Of a DNA stretch of 64,000 nucleotides, positions 7,120-16,376 are shown piece by piece (position 1 is the stretch's first letter; each line of letters begins with the position of its first letter). This DNA comes from Halobacteriovorax sp. JY17 (GTDB lineage Bacteria > Bdellovibrionota > Bacteriovoracia > Bacteriovoracales > Bacteriovoracaceae). The notes below the pieces were generated by a model that made no database searches, was not told where the DNA came from, and worked only from the letters and a program-made list of their open reading frames with translations. The position numbers and the translations under genes are program-made. The stretch lies in assembly GCF_002753895.1 (NCBI RefSeq), contig NZ_NJER01000002.1:372001-436000 (forward strand). Reading direction: 5' to 3'.

Positions 7120-9087
7120 ATGTGTGGTATATTAGGTGTTGTAGAACTAGAAAAAAGAGATAAATTTCTCTCTCCTGAAACTTTTATTAAAATGAATGAT
7201 ACCATGATTCATCGAGGTCCTGATGGGGAGGGGTTTTACTTCTCAACTGATCTAAACTTTGAGGAAATATCTAGAAAATTAAGCTCTAGAAGTAATATCG
7301 TAACTCATTTTTCCCCCCCTAAGCATCGAAGAATTTATCTTGCTCATAGAAGATTGTCGATCCTTGATTTAGATCTTGCTGCAGGTCAGCCGATGACAAA
7401 TAGTGAGAAGAATATTTTCATTACGTTTAATGGAGAGATTTATAATCATCAGGAAATAAGAGATGAGCTAATAAGCGATGGTTTTATTTTTAGAACTGAT
7501 CACTCAGATACAGAGGCAGCGCTTTATGCTTATGAGAAATGGGGGATAGACTTTGTAAAAAAACTACGTGGTATGTTTGCTATTGTAATTTGGGATGAAA
7601 GAAATGATAGGATTTTAATGGTCCGAGATAGAACTGGAATTAAGCCTCTTTATTACAGTGTTTCAAACAATAAGCTCTATTTCGCAAGTGAAATGAAAGC
7701 TATATTTCAAGATACAGAAGTTCCAAAAAAACTTAATAAGAAAGGTCTTTATGATTACCTTTCTTTTCTCACTGTTCCAGCTCCAGAGACATTATTTAAG
7801 AATGTTTATAAAATTCCGGCAGGGCATATGCTTATTGTCGAAAAAGGTCGTGTTCAACCTCTGAAGGAATATTGGGACGTTTTTGATAATTGGCAAGATT
7901 TGAGTGGGCAGTCTGAAGAGAGGATTCGAGAGAACTTAATTGCTGAGTTAAAAGAGAGTGTATCGCTCCATATGGCAGCGGATGTTCCAATTGGAGTTTT
8001 CCTTTCTGGTGGAGTTGATTCAAGTTTAAATGCAAAGCTTTTTTCTCAATTAAGTCCTGACAAAGTTAAGTGCTTTTCAGTTGGATATAAAGATGATGAT
8101 AAGTTAACGACCTATAAAAATGAGTTTGAGTATGCTCGATTAATGGCAAATACTATTGGTGCTGACTATCATGAGAAAGAGTTGACTCAAGATATGTTTA
8201 TTGACTTTATTCCGCAACTTATTCATCACCAAGATGAGCCAATTGCTGATCCTGTATGTTTTCCAGTTTTTGAAGTTTCAAAATTAGCTAAAGATAGTGG
8301 GGTAACTGTTTGCCAAGTTGGCGAGGGGAGTGATGAGCTCTTTTGGGGTTATGAAAGTTGGAAAACGTTTAAAAGACTTCATGATCTTAATAAGGTTCCG
8401 ATGACTTGGCCATTTAAGAAAGCACTTCTTGAGGGATCAAAGCTTGCAGGAAAGACTGGTAAGCAATTTGAGTTCTTAAGAAGAGGAGTTGAGAAAGAGC
8501 CTATTTTTTGGAGTGGTGCAGAAGCATTTACTGAAGCTGAAAAAAGAAAGCTTTTAAACTCTGAGTTTTTGAAAGACTTCAAGGGTTATTCATCCTATGA
8601 GGTTATCAGTGATTTCAAAAAGAAGTTTGATGAGCGTTGTCCAGATCCAAGTTTTTTAAACTGGATGGCCTATTCTGATTTAAAGCTTCGTTTGCCGGAA
8701 CTTCTATTGATGAGAGTAGATAAGATGGGGATGGCCGTTTCTCTTGAGGCGAGAGTTCCATTTCTGGACTACAAATTTGTGGAATATGCACTAAGTGTCC
8801 CAACTGCTCTTCGTTGTAAGGATAATGTTTCAAAATACATTTTGAAAAAAGCTGTTGAACCATTATTACCACACGAGATTATCTATCGAAAAAAGCAAGG
8901 ATTTGGAGCTCCTGTACATGACTGGTTTATGGATCGACTTGGCGGTTATGCCAAAGATAAGCTTATAAGCAAGAGTTCGAGTGAATTTTTTGATCAAAAT
9001 GAAATTAGAAATAAGTTTGCAAAGGGCGATAATACTAACCTTTGGTACTTATTGAATTTTCAGGAGTGGAAAAATCAGAATTTATGA
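7120..9087 (+). CDS. asparagine synthase-like glutamine amidotransferase
   Basis: The 655-residue protein begins MCGILG, so C2 would be the glutaminase nucleophile after Met removal. The class II glutaminase domain spans about residues 1-230 (FNGEIYNH, RDRTGIKPLYY), and the synthetase domain carries the ATP pyrophosphatase loop LSGGVDSS near residue 293 and GEGSDELFWGYE. It is full length and starts three bases after the oxidoreductase stop. In polysaccharide clusters such enzymes often amidate the carboxylate of uronic acids, so ManNAcA made by wecBC is a plausible target. It could also be an ordinary AsnB, but the operon context argues against a purely housekeeping role. Confidence 0.85.
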   Translation: MCGILGVVELEKRDKFLSPETFIKMNDTMIHRGPDGEGFYFSTDLNFEEISRKLSSRSNIVTHFSPPKHRRIYLAHRRLSILDLDLAAGQPMTNSEKNIFITFNGEIYNHQEIRDELISDGFIFRTDHSDTEAALYAYEKWGIDFVKKLRGMFAIVIWDERNDRILMVRDRTGIKPLYYSVSNNKLYFASEMKAIFQDTEVPKKLNKKGLYDYLSFLTVPAPETLFKNVYKIPAGHMLIVEKGRVQPLKEYWDVFDNWQDLSGQSEERIRENLIAELKESVSLHMAADVPIGVFLSGGVDSSLNAKLFSQLSPDKVKCFSVGYKDDDKLTTYKNEFEYARLMANTIGADYHEKELTQDMFIDFIPQLIHHQDEPIADPVCFPVFEVSKLAKDSGVTVCQVGEGSDELFWGYESWKTFKRLHDLNKVPMTWPFKKALLEGSKLAGKTGKQFEFLRRGVEKEPIFWSGAEAFTEAEKRKLLNSEFLKDFKGYSSYEVISDFKKKFDERCPDPSFLNWMAYSDLKLRLPELLLMRVDKMGMAVSLEARVPFLDYKFVEYALSVPTALRCKDNVSKYILKKAVEPLLPHEIIYRKKQGFGAPVHDWFMDRLGGYAKDKLISKSSSEFFDQNEIRNKFAKGDNTNLWYLLNFQEWKNQNL

Positions 9088-10331
9088 AGGTATTAGCAAA
9101 TAAGAGCTTTCATTTCTTGATATTGCTTGGAATTTCACTTCTAATTCCCTTTGAAAACTTATTTGTTGCTTTTTTTTACTTTCTTGGTACCTGGCTAATT
9201 TTATTAAACCCTTATAGCTTATTTTTTCTTTACTCTACTGCTCTTTGTGGCAATAAGGTGTCTTTTGACCGAGATTTTATGTTAGTAGGTTTCCTCATTT
9301 TAGGTTTTCTAATATCAGGTCTTTTTAATGACTCTGAATATGATAGTGTTCTAGCCATGGTATTATTTTTTGCCATGCAATTTTTAGCAGCAAAAGAAAT
9401 CGCACGACACGATCTTATCATTAAGTGTTTTGTCTGGGCAATAGGAGTTTATTCTGTTTTGATTCTGGGAAGTTATATTCATTACAATTATTTAATCTAT
9501 TTCAGATCTAATTTTGATTTTGTCTCTTTAGAGCACCTTCTAATTTACAATCGTTTTATTGAAAGTTTACCATCTGAAGTGACAGTGAATAGTAAATTTC
9601 ACATGCTTGTCGGAAATACCAATAAAGCATCTAATATTTATACCTTATGCGGTTTATTGGTTTCTTTCCTTTATATGAATAAAAAGTTGTCTAAACTTCA
9701 AGTTGTTCTTGTTTTAATGTCGATATGTTTGGTTCAGTTAGTTCTTTTTTCACGAGCAGCAATGTTGATGCTTTTTGCTATCGGGGCTGCATTATGTGTG
9801 TTTTATTCTTTTAAGGGAGTCAATAGACAGAAGGTTTTATTATTTCTATGTATTCCTTTTCTTGTTTCAATATCAACTCCAATGTTTAGAGATTATTGGA
9901 CAAATATGTCGACTTTAAACTTAAGGTTTCTTCAGCAGAAGAAAGTCGTTCAGTTCAAAGCAGAAGAGTATAAAGAAAAGAGGCTTGGTGAGTTATTTCT
10001 AGGTATGGGGCCAGGTGGCTATGGACTTAAGTATTATAAATCTAGAGATGCGGGTACGCATAATTTCTTTATAGATATTTATCTTGCTGGTGGGATAGTT
10101 TCTTTAGTTTCAATAGTTTTACTCTTTCTCTCTATGATAAAAAGAACTTACCTGCACAAAGAAGTATTAAATAAGACATTTTTTACAAGTGTTCTGGTCG
10201 TAGTATTTGTTTTAGCTTTTAGAGAGATGAATTTTCTCTATTTATATCGTCTAGGGCAATTTGGATTTTTATTCTACCTTTTTTACTTTGTAGCGATAAG
10301 AGATAATGATCATATTTTAACTATTAGCTAA
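9084..10331 (+). CDS. O-antigen polymerase/ligase family membrane protein (Wzy or WaaL)
   Basis: The 415-residue product is almost entirely hydrophobic with roughly ten membrane segments. A loop near residues 310-335 (MGPGGYGL ... AGTHNFFIDIYLAGG) carries the HN-containing signature of the Wzy_C/O-antigen ligase family, which either polymerises lipid-linked repeat units or ligates them to lipid A core in the periplasm. The ATG at 9084 overlaps the amidotransferase stop as ATGA; an upstream TTG at 9042 would overlap by 46 bases and is less likely. Its 3' end overlaps the opposing glycosyltransferase gene by eight bases. Because a clearer WaaL lies at 39345, I favour Wzy here. Confidence 0.75.
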   Translation: MKVLANKSFHFLILLGISLLIPFENLFVAFFYFLGTWLILLNPYSLFFLYSTALCGNKVSFDRDFMLVGFLILGFLISGLFNDSEYDSVLAMVLFFAMQFLAAKEIARHDLIIKCFVWAIGVYSVLILGSYIHYNYLIYFRSNFDFVSLEHLLIYNRFIESLPSEVTVNSKFHMLVGNTNKASNIYTLCGLLVSFLYMNKKLSKLQVVLVLMSICLVQLVLFSRAAMLMLFAIGAALCVFYSFKGVNRQKVLLFLCIPFLVSISTPMFRDYWTNMSTLNLRFLQQKKVVQFKAEEYKEKRLGELFLGMGPGGYGLKYYKSRDAGTHNFFIDIYLAGGIVSLVSIVLLFLSMIKRTYLHKEVLNKTFFTSVLVVVFVLAFREMNFLYLYRLGQFGFLFYLFYFVAIRDNDHILTIS

Positions 10332-11970
10332 GAATTCTATCGACATGAGTATCCCAAGTATAGTTTTTCATCCCATTGTTATAGGAGTTGATACTTATAT
10401 TTTTTATAATCTCATCTCCTTGGTGGCTTAAGCAGAAATCTAGCCAGTAAATAAATTGATCCAAATTATTTGGTTCATAAAGAAGACCATCAGCGCTTTT
10501 GTTTTCTAAGCTTTTGTTGGGGTAAAGAGGATTTTCAAATACATCTTTAATTTGATAAAGAGCTGAGGCAATTATTGGCTTCTTGTAGGCCATGTATTCA
10601 AATAACTTTGTCGGTGAGCCAAAGAATGCTTCACCTTCTCGCTTAATGTGCGGACTTAGAAAAACGTCTGAGGCATTTAGATACTCTGGAGCAGAAGACT
10701 GTGGGACTATACCTGTAAAAATAACATATCGTGAGTATTTCTCTTCCGACAATGAATCATAGACACTGTTAAAGAGTACCCCCTGTCCAATTAAGAGAAA
10801 CTTAAATGATTGAGGAGCACTCTCTTCGTGTTTATCAATAAACTTTTTGATAGCTTCTGCTAAAAACTCTACACCATGCCAAGCACCAAAGGTTCCAATA
10901 AATGTAAAAACAAGAGTTTGGTCTTTGATACCTAAGCGATTTCGAACTTTATCACGAGTATTTGTATCGTGTACTTCAACATTATATTTACTTGGATCAA
11001 TACAATTTGGGTATGTGATTATTCTTTTTTTATCAATTCCTTTTGAGAGTAGTTCGTCTTCGAGAACTTTAGAGATAGTAATAATTCGAGATGCTTGATT
11101 AAGGCAAAAAGTTTCAATTTGCTGTGCTAGTTCTGGATATTTAAGACCTTTTGACCAATTTGTTTGAATCCAGACTTCTGAGCCATTGTATTCAAGAATA
11201 AAAGGAATTTTAAATATTTTTGAAGCAAGAGCACCGGCGAAGTTATAGATCGTTAGTCTTTGATAGATATATTTAGGTTTTTTCTTTAATCTTTTAATGT
11301 AGTTGAAGAACATAAAGGAGATTTGAAGTTGATTTAATTCGTATGGAGCTGCAAAACGAATTTTAGATTCTTTATTGAGATCTATAATTTCAACGTTTGG
11401 ATCTATCATGATAGGGGATTCGCAAGTAAGATATTTAACCTTAAATCTATTAACAAAAGAATTTACAACTCCAGAAATATGCCCAATAGAGCCACCTGCT
11501 TTTATTCCAAACCACATATTTGTTTTTAAGTAATAGATTTCATTGATTTTTCGTGGATCAAAGTCTAAAGGTTTGGGTTTGAATAAAGCAAGAAGAAGTT
11601 TTGTCTTTAAGAGGTTGATATAGTTTTTCACTGTATATAGAAAGATTAGAAGAGATGTATAGAGTACAGTAAAGATATTAACTTGAGTGGGTTTTGATTG
11701 TCTTAAGGTTGTAAACTTTAGCTTAAATGCGAATAGAGCAAAGGTCATGAGTATGTATTTAAGATAGTCTGTATTTTCACCCTCAAGGTTAAGTATAAAT
11801 TTGCTTTTGCGATTATTTATAATTAATTTAATAATTCCTAGGAAACCGTGACTGTGCTTAAGTTCAAATATTGATAGATAGCATGCTTCTTCCTTTAGGT
11901 TAAATAAATCATTTAGTGTTTTTTTTTCATTTGTTGTTGGTTGATGAACAGATAGAATTGTTGTCTTCAA
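10324..11970 (-). CDS. family 4 glycosyltransferase with long N-terminal extension
   Basis: The C-terminal half is a GT-B, GT4-type transferase: a PNCID strand, FTFIGTFGAWHGVE starting the donor domain, LLIGQG, and SPTKLFEYMAYKKPII carrying the conserved acidic residue. About 150 N-terminal residues precede the usual acceptor domain and include two hydrophobic stretches (about 75-90 and 105-135), suggesting membrane anchoring. A TTG at 11970 with AAAGGA eight bases upstream is preferred to the GTG at 11991. The gene overlaps the 3' end of the upstream flippase gene by 44 bases, so the two are probably co-expressed. The sugar transferred cannot be read from sequence. Confidence 0.82.
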   Translation of the reverse strand: MKTTILSVHQPTTNEKKTLNDLFNLKEEACYLSIFELKHSHGFLGIIKLIINNRKSKFILNLEGENTDYLKYILMTFALFAFKLKFTTLRQSKPTQVNIFTVLYTSLLIFLYTVKNYINLLKTKLLLALFKPKPLDFDPRKINEIYYLKTNMWFGIKAGGSIGHISGVVNSFVNRFKVKYLTCESPIMIDPNVEIIDLNKESKIRFAAPYELNQLQISFMFFNYIKRLKKKPKYIYQRLTIYNFAGALASKIFKIPFILEYNGSEVWIQTNWSKGLKYPELAQQIETFCLNQASRIITISKVLEDELLSKGIDKKRIITYPNCIDPSKYNVEVHDTNTRDKVRNRLGIKDQTLVFTFIGTFGAWHGVEFLAEAIKKFIDKHEESAPQSFKFLLIGQGVLFNSVYDSLSEEKYSRYVIFTGIVPQSSAPEYLNASDVFLSPHIKREGEAFFGSPTKLFEYMAYKKPIIASALYQIKDVFENPLYPNKSLENKSADGLLYEPNNLDQFIYWLDFCLSHQGDEIIKNISINSYNNGMKNYTWDTHVDRILS

Positions 11971-13222
11971 GCTTATTATCCTTTGAATCACTCTTGTCGA
12001 GAAAGAGAATATAGAAACTATTTAATATGAAGATTCCGAGATATGCAACAAGTGAAGATATCGCTGCACCATGAATCCCAATATCTCTTAGTAGTAGAAA
12101 GTTTAAAATGATATTTAAAAGACATGAGAGAATAAGAGATAGAAACACGAAAGAGGGGATTTCTTTTGCTGACAAATAGTTCATTAAAATAGTATTTGCT
12201 CCGAGAAACGAGGCTGCAAAAGCTAGCCACCTTAACGATAAGGAGGAAGCAATAAAGCTTTCTCCGAAAATAAGTGTAATAATATTGCCACTAAAGAAAT
12301 AGACAAAAAAACAGACAGGTATCATAAAAGCAAAAATTAATAAAATTGTTTGAAAAAGTTCTTTTCTTCGTGAACCAATATTTTTAACAAATCGAGGAAA
12401 GATAAGTTGGCCAACTATTGAGGGGACAATAAGAAGAGAGTCAGTTAGAGAACTTGCTACTGAGTATATTCCAGTTGCTTTCGTTCCAAGAATAGCTTCA
12501 ATCATCCATATATCTATTTTCAGTATTAAAAACATGCATAAACATACTGAGTAGAGCTTGATCGCTGTTTTCGTTGAACTCTTAATTAGGTTTAAATCAA
12601 TATTTTTTTTGAAATGTGAAAATTTGTTTTGAAAAGTTTTTTTTGTGTATATGTATGTTGCTAGAAATGAAAGAAAACTACATATAAGGACTGTTTCGGC
12701 ACTATTTGTTAGAAATGCAGCAGGGACAGCAAGGAGGACAAAGGTAAATTTTTGTATAAATTCTGTAATGTTAAAATCTTGAATTTTTCCAAGAGCAATG
12801 AGGATATTTTGATTAAACAATGAAAGTAATCCTATTGGGACACAAAGAAGCCCAATTAGTATTGAGGCTTTTGCATCAGAATTAGAGGTGAAGGACAATG
12901 AGTATATTAGTGAAAATATTAATATGAAAAGAGCTGTTCCAGCGGTAATAATAATAGTGTTATTTGCGAGAATAGCATTTAAAAGCGTAGGCTTTTTCGA
13001 GAGATGAATAGTATTTACTGAATGAAAGCCGAGGTTGGCAAACTGAATGCCTATAGCAATAATAGATGCAGCAAATGCAAATTGGCCTCTTTCATAAATT
13101 CCAAGCTCTCTAATAATAAAAATACTACCAATAATTGAAATAGATTGAACTGCAAAGCGAGTAAAAATCGTTTGAAGGACTTGCCAAATAAAAGATTTAC
13201 TAGAAGAGCCTTTATTATTCAT
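11927..13222 (-). CDS. wzx: Wzx-type oligosaccharide flippase
   Basis: This 431-residue, very hydrophobic protein has about twelve membrane segments and the N-terminal layout typical of polysaccharide flippases (IRELGIYERGQFAFAASI, about residues 33-50). Such proteins translocate undecaprenyl-diphosphate-linked repeat units from the cytoplasmic to the periplasmic leaflet. The ATG lacks a strong ribosome site. It lies first in a two-gene minus-strand unit with the overlapping glycosyltransferase. A second flippase is at 40580-42055, so one of the two may serve another glycan or be a leftover of cassette exchange. Confidence 0.85.
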   Translation of the reverse strand: MNNKGSSSKSFIWQVLQTIFTRFAVQSISIIGSIFIIRELGIYERGQFAFAASIIAIGIQFANLGFHSVNTIHLSKKPTLLNAILANNTIIITAGTALFILIFSLIYSLSFTSNSDAKASILIGLLCVPIGLLSLFNQNILIALGKIQDFNITEFIQKFTFVLLAVPAAFLTNSAETVLICSFLSFLATYIYTKKTFQNKFSHFKKNIDLNLIKSSTKTAIKLYSVCLCMFLILKIDIWMIEAILGTKATGIYSVASSLTDSLLIVPSIVGQLIFPRFVKNIGSRRKELFQTILLIFAFMIPVCFFVYFFSGNIITLIFGESFIASSLSLRWLAFAASFLGANTILMNYLSAKEIPSFVFLSLILSCLLNIILNFLLLRDIGIHGAAISSLVAYLGIFILNSFYILFLDKSDSKDNKLEDNNSICSSTNNK

Positions 13223-13371
13223 ACTTTAGCCAAGATTTTAAGGAAATACTAAGTGTGAGGAGCATTGTGTTCGTGTCTTATTCTGTTTTATTTTTAGATT
13301 TCTGTCTACTTTATTTTTTTTAATTGAATCTTTCCCATTTAGGCGTAAGAAAGAATATTTCTTCAATATAA

Positions 13372-13659
13372 TTATGTTTTTGCTTCCAATTTAGTTCTTT
13401 TAAATAGTTTTTGAAGGTTTACCGCTAGGTCGCTAATGTCCCTTACTCGTTTAGATGAAGTCGCGTAGGAGAGTCTTCTAGAGTAAGGAGTCTCGTATTC
13501 TTCTATTTCTTCAAGTATGTAAGAGTCAGGCACGCTTGAAGGTTATCTTTTAAGTCCAGAGCTTCATTTGCGTCTTTAGTTTGGTGGGGAAGTCCAAGGC
13601 TTTATTTTCATTGAGAAAGGTAGGATAGTGTAAGGTACGTGATTTAAGTAATTTAAGGA
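13372..13659 (-). pseudogene. glycosyltransferase C-terminal relic
   Basis: The minus strand of this gap encodes two protein-like segments in different frames. The upstream one reads TFLNENKALDFPTKLKTQMK before a stop near 13551; the FPTKL element resembles the donor-site motif of GT4-type transferases. The downstream one reads VPDSYILEEIEEYET and continues through VRDISDLAVNLQKLFKR to a stop at 13372-13374. Joining them needs one shift near 13540, so this is probably the decayed end of a glycosyltransferase gene that once preceded wzx. No start or N-terminal part remains, as though the following plus-strand cassette cut it off. The remaining gap (13223-13371) holds nothing I recognise. Confidence 0.45.
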
Positions 13660-15702
13660 GTGGGTTACTTAGGAAGAATAGTTCGTAGAAAGATATTTTC
13701 ATTTAAAGGTGAGGAAGCTATATTTAGCTCTGTTAATTTATTGTTAAGGAACTTACATATAAAACTAAAAAATAAATATAATTTAAAGTTCGTTGTAGGC
13801 TTTATTTTGTTTCTATATGCTTTTTTTTTTTCAAGAGCATTTCAGGAGACTACTTCCGTAAGGCCAAGTTGGTATCAGAGTTATCATTCCGCTTTTGTCA
13901 TGGCTTACTGTGGATTAGGCTTTAGTGACCCCATAACACGAACTCCTGAGTTTGAAGCCTTTTTGAATCAAGAGAGAAGCACTCTTGACTGCTCGTATGT
14001 AGTTGGAAAAACAAATGGAATCCGAGGACCCGAAGCTAAATATGGTGCATATGATTATCCTGTTTCGATAGGCTCAATGTATTTGGGTCAAGTTGTTGTT
14101 TGGCTCTGGAAAATTAATGGAGAGATGGACTGGGCGGTAACTCATAAACTTGGCTATCTGTTCTTCGCTCTCACTATTGTGATTAGTTATATTTTATTGT
14201 TGTGTTTTTTTCCATTTGCATACTCTTTGATTGGCTCTTTATTTTGGATGAGCTCTCCTTTTCATTTAGCCGAATTCCCACACTTAAGAGACTATAGTAA
14301 AGCCGTTTTTTTTGTAGGAGCACTTTTTGTTCTAAAGAAAGTAATTGATGAAAAGAGAGTTCGGTGGCGTTACTTTTATTCCGCGACTCTTGGCGCTATC
14401 TTGGGTATTGGTTGTGGTTTTCGTGCTGATTTAAAAATATTACTTCCTTTAATTGTTATTGTATTTATTATTCAATATGTGTCTCTAAAAAATAAAGAAT
14501 TCATTACAAGTCTTAGGAGAGTTATAGGTCTTCTTCTTGTTCTTATTTTTACTTTTTACTTATTGTATCTCCCCGTGAGTCTAAAATTAAAAGATGTAGA
14601 AAACCGTTTTTCTTACGACTCTGGGTTGTATCACGTCACTTTGCTGGGTCTCTATCCTTATCCAGGGGAAGAAATTGTAGTAAAGGAGAGTGTCATCAAG
14701 TTTTTACCATTTTTTGAAGACATATATTTAAGCATGAAACTAAATGGCTTTTCGAAACAAAGTTTGGGGCAGGAAGCTGTAATGGCCACTGATAATTATA
14801 GAGTTGCTGGAAAGGAGTATTTAATGAATATTCTAACGTCCTTCCCTAGCACTTTCATGAGGAGAGGTCTTGAAGCCTTTTGGGTCTCCTTTTCCTTGCC
14901 TTTCAAAAAAAATACTCAGAATTTTCACCTTCTAAAGGTGTGCAGTTTTTCTTTCTGTGAAAAAGTTGGAGAGATTACCGTAAGAACAAAGGAGTTCTTT
15001 ACTTCAATTTCTTACATAAGGGAAGTCTCCTTAACCCTAGGTATATTGATTTCTTTATTTGTTTTTAGAATGAAGAGTCTGCTTATTTTTTATTCAATAA
15101 CACTCTATCTGATGTTGTATCCTGCAATACAATTGTCTCCTCGTCATTATTTTCAAAATGAGCTTTTATCACTTATTATTTTATTATTTGTTTTATCGAC
15201 TCTTTTTAGTCGTTCGTTTTGGGGGAGTCGTATTAGATTCATAAGTTTTGTAAAGCGCTTGCTCATAGGAATAGTGAGTTTTTTATTAATATTTCTAACT
15301 TTTTATTACTATGAGCAAAATGTTGTTGGAAAATTTATAGAGAATGATTTGAAAGGTGCAAGGAAGACCGTTGTGGGAGGGGTCTGGAAAGACTTGGGAG
15401 GAGAAGGCTTCTCTTTCACTCCTAAACTAAAAATGAAGTATACATTTGAGTATTTAGAGTTTAACTTTAGCTTGGACTGTAAAGAGGGAAGCCTTACATT
15501 TTATGGAATGGAGAAAGATGGCAGTAAGAAAGTGTATGACACAATCTCTTTAGGGCGTTTTAGCAAAGCTTATTATCCAGTCTATGAAAAATCTTTTAAG
15601 GGAGTTGGTATTACTGATAGGAATTGTATTACTAGTGTAAAGAGAATTATTTTAAGTAAGAAGTTACCTATCCATTTATATGTTTTTTTAACAAAGAGTT
15701 AG
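13660..15702 (+). CDS. large polytopic membrane protein, possible GT-C-type glycosyltransferase
   Basis: The 680-residue frame has a short basic N-terminus, a membrane segment near residues 42-60, a hydrophilic loop (about 65-135) and eight to ten further membrane segments to about residue 560, then a soluble C-terminal domain of about 120 residues. This is the general plan of GT-C glycosyltransferases that use polyprenyl-phosphate sugars on the periplasmic side, but I see no decisive motif. The GTG at 13660 sits directly against an AGGA, which is too close; a TTG at 13741 is an alternative, so the start is uncertain. It is followed after seven bases by the broken rmlA. Confidence 0.6.
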   Translation: MGYLGRIVRRKIFSFKGEEAIFSSVNLLLRNLHIKLKNKYNLKFVVGFILFLYAFFFSRAFQETTSVRPSWYQSYHSAFVMAYCGLGFSDPITRTPEFEAFLNQERSTLDCSYVVGKTNGIRGPEAKYGAYDYPVSIGSMYLGQVVVWLWKINGEMDWAVTHKLGYLFFALTIVISYILLLCFFPFAYSLIGSLFWMSSPFHLAEFPHLRDYSKAVFFVGALFVLKKVIDEKRVRWRYFYSATLGAILGIGCGFRADLKILLPLIVIVFIIQYVSLKNKEFITSLRRVIGLLLVLIFTFYLLYLPVSLKLKDVENRFSYDSGLYHVTLLGLYPYPGEEIVVKESVIKFLPFFEDIYLSMKLNGFSKQSLGQEAVMATDNYRVAGKEYLMNILTSFPSTFMRRGLEAFWVSFSLPFKKNTQNFHLLKVCSFSFCEKVGEITVRTKEFFTSISYIREVSLTLGILISLFVFRMKSLLIFYSITLYLMLYPAIQLSPRHYFQNELLSLIILLFVLSTLFSRSFWGSRIRFISFVKRLLIGIVSFLLIFLTFYYYEQNVVGKFIENDLKGARKTVVGGVWKDLGGEGFSFTPKLKMKYTFEYLEFNFSLDCKEGSLTFYGMEKDGSKKVYDTISLGRFSKAYYPVYEKSFKGVGITDRNCITSVKRIILSKKLPIHLYVFLTKS

Positions 15703-15709
15703 GGGGGGG

Positions 15710-16352
15710 ATGAGAGGTATAATTTTAGCAGGAGGAGCAGGTTCTAGGCTTTATCCAGCAACAGAAGTTATAACTAAACAGTTACTTCCTGTTTATGACA
15801 AGCCAATGATCTACTATCCTCTAAGCCTTCTTATGTTAGGAGGGATTAGGGAGATTCTTGTTATTACGACTCCACGGGGTTTTGAGATGTTTCAAGCATT
15901 ATTGGGAGATGGATCCCATCTTGGAATTAAGATTGAGTTTGAAGAGCAGGACAAGCCATCTGTCCCTAGATCTAAGTATGCAATTCCTGGATTGTATGTA
16001 TTTGATAAATCTGTCTGCCAAAAGGCTAGAGAGTTAAAGCCTAGTTCAAGAGGGGAAATTGAGATTATTGATATTTTAAAGAAGTACTTAGAAAGTAATG
16101 ACCTTAGCGTGCAAGTAATAAGCCGTGGAGTTGCGTGGCTTGATGCTGGAACTCCAAAGTCATTGTTAGGGGCGTCATCTTGTGTTTCTGCGATTGAAGA
16201 AGGGCAGGGTTTTAAAGTAGCGTGTTTAGAAGAAGTTGCTTATAGAAAAAAAATATATTGATCGTGACGATTTAATTGCCCTTATGGAGGAGTTTCCAAA
16301 TTGTCTTTACCGTAATTATTTAAAAGAAGTTGTGCTTGAGGATGGAGCTTAA
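15710..16352 (+). pseudogene. rmlA: broken rmlA (glucose-1-phosphate thymidylyltransferase)
   Basis: The N-terminus (GIILAGGAGSRLYPATEV) and C-terminus (RGVAWLDAGTPKSLLGAS) are clearly RmlA, but aligned to the intact copy at 60451 about 78 residues are missing in frame between EEQDKP and SVPRSKYAIPGLYVF. The lost part includes the LGDNIYYG metal and nucleotide-sugar site. A second lesion follows: in an A8 run near 16251-16258 the frame shifts and stops at 16261; removing one A restores YIDRDDLIALMEEFPNCLYR and a stop at 16350-16352. The gene is therefore a relic, leaving wecE downstream dependent on the other rmlA for dTDP-glucose. Confidence 0.88.
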
Positions 16353-16376
16353 CCAATAGATTTAAAAGAGAAATTG

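Noticed and set aside
9042-9083. Upstream TTG extension of the polymerase/ligase gene
   Set aside because: It would overlap the amidotransferase gene by 46 bases, while the ATG at 9084 gives the common ATGA coupling.
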